From Candidatus Hebobacteria bacterium (GTDB lineage Bacteria > Armatimonadota > Hebobacteria > Hebobacterales > Hebobacteraceae): a stretch of 7,418 bases of DNA. The stretch is from contig JALGTT010000054.1 of the NCBI GenBank assembly GCA_029821235.1, positions 1 through 7,418 on the forward strand. The letters run 5' to 3'. The notes beneath the pieces are model-generated. The model was not told the origin of the DNA, ran no database searches, and worked only from the letters and a program-made list of their open reading frames with translations. Position numbers and translations under genes: made by a program. This document shows, piece by piece, positions 5,377-7,418 of this stretch (position 1 is its first letter; every line of letters begins with the position of its first letter).

Positions 5377-6816
5377 CTATTCTCCCGCGCCCAGGCGGTC
5401 GAGGTTGCGCCGGGCGTCGGCGAGGTCGGGATCGGCCTTCAGCGCCAGCCGGTACTCCGCGATCGCCGCCTTCTTGTCTCCCTGACGTTCGTACACCACC
5501 CCCAGGTTGTTGTGGGCGGGGGCGTAGTCCGGATCGATGGCGAGGGCCAGCAGGTAACATTCGGCCGCCTGCTCCAGCAGCCCGAACTGCTCGTAGACGA
5601 GCCCCAGATTGTTGTGAGCGGCGACATCCTTCGGGCGCAGTTCGACCAGCCTCTCGTACTCCCGCCGCGCGTCGTCGTACCGCTCCAGCCCGAGATAGGC
5701 GGAGGCGAGCGCCTCGTGCACCGCGGGGTCATCGGGCTGCCGCTCGGCCAGCGCCGCCCAGACCTTCACCGCCTGCTGCTCGTCCCCCAGGCGCACGTGG
5801 GCCAGCCCCAGGTTGAAGGCCGCAGCATAACTCTCGGGGTTAGCCTTGAGGGCGGCCGCGAAATGTCTGACCGCCTCCGCCGGCTTTCCATCCTCCATCT
5901 CCATCGCCCCCAGGTTGACCAGCGCGTTCACCGCCTTGGGGTTCAGTTCCACCGCCTGCTGGAAGGCCTTTTTCGCCTCTTTCTTCTTCCCGAGTTGGCG
6001 CAGGCAGAGGCCCAGGTTGTAGTAGCCGGAGGCGCTCTTCGGGTCCAGGGCGACCGCCTGCTGGAAGGCGGCGCGCGCGCGACCGTACTCGCTGCGCGCG
6101 TACCGCAGCAGGCCCAGGTTGAGATACACGGCGGGGTCGGAACTGTCCTTTCCGGCCAGCGTCTCCAGTTGCGCGATCGCCTCCGCCTGCCTGCCGGCCT
6201 TCTTGAGCGCGAGGGCCAGGTTCAACCGGAACGCGTGCGCCTCCGGGTCCAACTCCACCGCTTTCTGATAGGAGGCGACGGCCTCCGCCAGGCGCCCCGC
6301 GCGCTCCCGCACCACTCCCAGGTTATTGTGGGCCTGGGCATTCTCCGGGTCTAGTTCCACCGCCACCAAGAACTCGCCCTCGGCGCGCTCCATGTCCTCC
6401 AGGGCCAGATACACTGTCCCGAGGTTGTAATGTGGGGCCGCATAGTGAGGTTGAAGGAAGACCGCCTGCTGGTAGTGCTGCACCGCATCCGCGGGCTTCC
6501 CGATCGCCCAGTAGGCGCTGCCCAGGTTGTTCTCGGCCTCGGGCATCTTGGGGTCGAGTTCCAGCGCTTTGGTGAGGCTCACGATGGCGTCCTGATGCCT
6601 TCCGGCCCGCAACTGCGCGGAGCCCAGCCACGCGTAGGAGGCGGCTTCCTTGGGGTGGTCCTCGACGGCCTTCGTGAATTGCTCGATGGCGGCCTGGTAG
6701 TCGCCCTGGTTGAAGCGCGCGATGCCCTCCGTCAACGGGTCTGCAAGCGCCACCGCAATGAACGCCAGCAGCGCCGTCGGCAGCAACAGAACGATGGTCC
6801 GGAGACGAGTGGACAT
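5377..6816 (-). CDS. Secreted TPR-repeat protein (about 13 tetratricopeptide repeats)
   Basis: The 479-residue protein starts with a Sec-type signal peptide: Arg-containing head, hydrophobic core (8-23) and a likely cleavage after AVALA at residue 25. No lipobox Cys is seen, so it is probably released to the periplasm or cell surface rather than lipid-anchored. From about residue 26 to 464 it is a continuous array of TPR units in an exact 34-residue register. The NLG of successive helix A segments ends at 99, 133, 167, 235, 269, 303, 337, 405 and 439, with degenerate units filling 201 and 371. The consensus features (G8, A20, P32-like positions in ALELDP, AVELNP, ALKADP) are clear. There is no catalytic domain; such arrays bind peptides or partner proteins as scaffolds. 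It is the first gene of the operon, and its stop is two bases before the nadK ATG. ATG at 6816 has a purine-rich GGGGGTAGGTGA just upstream. The partner is unknown; envelope assembly or division is possible given steA/steB downstream. Confidence 0.9.
   Translation of the reverse strand: MSTRLRTIVLLLPTALLAFIAVALADPLTEGIARFNQGDYQAAIEQFTKAVEDHPKEAASYAWLGSAQLRAGRHQDAIVSLTKALELDPKMPEAENNLGSAYWAIGKPADAVQHYQQAVFLQPHYAAPHYNLGTVYLALEDMERAEGEFLVAVELDPENAQAHNNLGVVRERAGRLAEAVASYQKAVELDPEAHAFRLNLALALKKAGRQAEAIAQLETLAGKDSSDPAVYLNLGLLRYARSEYGRARAAFQQAVALDPKSASGYYNLGLCLRQLGKKKEAKKAFQQAVELNPKAVNALVNLGAMEMEDGKPAEAVRHFAAALKANPESYAAAFNLGLAHVRLGDEQQAVKVWAALAERQPDDPAVHEALASAYLGLERYDDARREYERLVELRPKDVAAHNNLGLVYEQFGLLEQAAECYLLALAIDPDYAPAHNNLGVVYERQGDKKAAIAEYRLALKADPDLADARRNLDRLGAGE
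5382..5386 (-). promoter_or_regulatory. Ribosome binding site for nadK (decides the start)
   Basis: GGGAG on the minus strand sits seven bases before ATG at 5374, inside the end of the TPR gene. It favours this ATG over upstream in-frame starts that would lie within the TPR coding region. Confidence 0.6.
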
Positions 6817-6835
6817 TCACCTACCCCCGTTGAGC

Positions 6836-6864
6836 GAGCAGGCGCCCACACGTCCCGCCTGCTC
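6836..6864 (-). repeat. Nine-base perfect inverted repeat in the leader of the minus-strand operon
   Basis: GAGCAGGCG (6836-6844) and CGCCTGCTC (6856-6864) are perfect inverted copies separated by 11 bases. The dyad falls between the predicted promoter and the Shine-Dalgarno region of the TPR gene, ending 19 bases before its ATG. It could be an mRNA hairpin beside the ribosome site or an operator for a dimeric regulator. No T-tract follows on either strand, so a terminator is unlikely. Confidence 0.5.
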
Positions 6865-6904
6865 CGAGACTGGAAAACCGACCGAATCCTGGTGCATCTC
6901 AGGG

Positions 6905-6933
6905 AGTATATCATGGCGCGCGGGCCTTCGCAA
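6905..6933 (-). promoter_or_regulatory. Predicted sigma70-type promoter of the seven-gene operon
   Basis: On the minus strand, TTGCGA (6933-6928) is followed after exactly 17 bases by TATACT (6910-6905). The -10 is preceded by TG one base away (TGATATACT), an extended -10. The predicted start of transcription is near 6898, giving a leader of about 80 bases before the TPR ATG at 6816. This is the most AT-rich spot in an otherwise GC-rich intergenic region. The match is by eye; no score was calculated. Confidence 0.6.
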
Positions 6934-6991
6934 GCCGGCAGGTAACACGGCCCCGCACGCAGAACCTGCGACGCAATCACAGGCCCGCGCG
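6917..6991 (+). repeat. Nested inverted repeats upstream of the plus-strand isomerase gene
   Basis: CGCGCGGGCC (6917-6926) pairs perfectly with GGCCCGCGCG (6982-6991), and inside it GCAGGT (6938-6943) pairs with ACCTGC (6964-6969). Together they could fold the isomerase leader into an outer 10-bp and inner 6-bp stem ending just before the AGGAG site. The outer left arm lies in the spacer of the minus-strand promoter. The arms are very GC-rich, so chance pairing is possible. Confidence 0.3.
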
Positions 6992-6997
6992 GCCCCC

Positions 6998-7002
6998 AGG
7001 AG
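6998..7002 (+). promoter_or_regulatory. Ribosome binding site for the isomerase gene
   Basis: AGGAG on the plus strand lies nine bases before ATG at 7012 and fixes this start. I could not find a convincing plus-strand promoter between here and 6817. Confidence 0.7.
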
Positions 7003-7011
7003 TTGACCGAA

Positions 7012-7418
7012 ATGAGACTGGCCTTCAGCACCCTCGGCTGTCCGGAATGGGATATCAACCAGATTCTCGATGCCGCCAGAATGCACGGATATGACGGGGT
7101 GGAGTTGCGCTTCTACCGCGGCTCCTACGACCTCGGGACGGCGCTCGCCGAGTTCCCCGGCGGCCCCGGGGAGTTTCGCCGGCGGTTCGAGGCGGCGGGA
7201 ATAGCCATCTGCTGTCTGGACACCTCGGTCGTGCTCAGCGAGCCGGGCGATTCCATCGCCGAGGGGGAGCAGATGATCGAGCTGGCGCTGGCCCTGGGCG
7301 CCCCGTATCTTCGCGTGTTCGGCGGGGATGTCCCCGAGAACGAGGACCGGGAGTCCTGCCGACGGCGGGCGGCCGACAAGTTGTCTCGTCTGGGGGAGCG
7401 CGCGGACGAGCAGGGCCT
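7012..7418 (+). CDS. Sugar phosphate isomerase/epimerase, xylose-isomerase-like TIM barrel (partial, C-terminus missing)
   Basis: ATG at 7012 opens a frame without a stop to the window edge, giving 135 complete codons. The start MRLAFSTLGCPEWDINQILDAA with GYDGVELRF at about residues 26-34 is the first strand-helix-strand of the AP-endonuclease-2/xylose-isomerase-like TIM barrel; GVELR carries the glutamate that usually sits at the end of the second strand. A later strand, LGAPYLRVFGGD (about 95-106), is the typical family segment in which a sugar or metal site is built. Full members are about 260-290 residues, so somewhat under half is seen. Members include hydroxypyruvate isomerases, tagatose/ribulose epimerases, inosose dehydratases and many of unknown substrate; the visible part cannot tell them apart. 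It is divergent from the minus-strand operon and shares a 195-bp intergenic region with it. Confidence 0.85.
   Translation, partial: MRLAFSTLGCPEWDINQILDAARMHGYDGVELRFYRGSYDLGTALAEFPGGPGEFRRRFEAAGIAICCLDTSVVLSEPGDSIAEGEQMIELALALGAPYLRVFGGDVPENEDRESCRRRAADKLSRLGERADEQG

Noticed and set aside
2828..5485. A very long open frame on the plus strand (885 codons) across steB, steA and nadK
   Set aside because: It is antisense to three well-supported genes, its translation is rich in His, Arg, Gln, Gly and Pro with no recognisable domain, and long antisense frames are common in GC-rich DNA.
5375..5560. N-terminal extension of nadK by 62 codons
   Set aside because: The extension lies inside the last TPR repeats in another frame, is Arg/Gly/Pro-rich, and the ATG at 5374 has a proper ribosome site.
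6907..6912. TATATC on the plus strand as a -10 box for the isomerase gene
   Set aside because: No acceptable -35 hexamer lies 16-18 bases upstream, and the AT-rich spot is better explained by the minus-strand -10.

Overview
The window is dense, GC-rich bacterial chromosome. Seven genes on the minus strand are packed head to tail and read from about 6816 down past position 1. One gene on the plus strand leaves the right edge. I see no mobile element, CRISPR array, tRNA or rRNA. The only non-coding stretch of any size is the 195 bp between the two transcription units (6817-7011). It holds a good sigma70-type promoter for the minus-strand operon and two dyad structures.

Minus-strand order of transcription: a secreted protein made almost wholly of TPR repeats (6816-5377); NAD kinase nadK (5374-4457); SteA, a thiamin-pyrophosphokinase-fold protein with a C-terminal membrane helix (4441-3311); SteB/MctB-family membrane-anchored coiled-coil protein (3280-2396); a single polypeptide joining a GT2 glycosyltransferase to an MraY/WecA-like membrane phospho-sugar transferase (2391-805); a small P-loop ATPase (808-110); and the start of a 4Fe-4S ferredoxin resembling the delta subunit of 2-oxoacid:ferredoxin oxidoreductases (113 to beyond 1). 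Gaps are 2, 15, 30 and 4 bp, followed by two 4-bp overlaps, so one transcript and translational coupling are likely. On the plus strand from 7012 is the N-terminal third to half of a sugar phosphate isomerase/epimerase (xylose-isomerase-like TIM barrel).

The nadK-steA-steB core matches the actinobacterial neighbourhood nadK-recN-steA-steB (Rv1695-Rv1698 in M. tuberculosis), but recN is absent between nadK and steA. In Corynebacterium SteA and SteB form a pair at the division septum. A membrane glycosyltransferase next to them suggests a link between a septal complex and a lipid-linked cell-wall glycan; that link is inference. The ATPase-ferredoxin pair at the end of the operon points to an oxidoreductase module that continues outside the window.

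Organism: gene content (SteA/SteB, ferredoxin-dependent oxoacid metabolism, sugar phosphate isomerase), high GC and ATG/GTG/TTG starts with Shine-Dalgarno sites suggest a Terrabacteria-type lineage such as Armatimonadota, a deep Firmicutes group or an actinobacterial relative. I cannot decide between them from this window.
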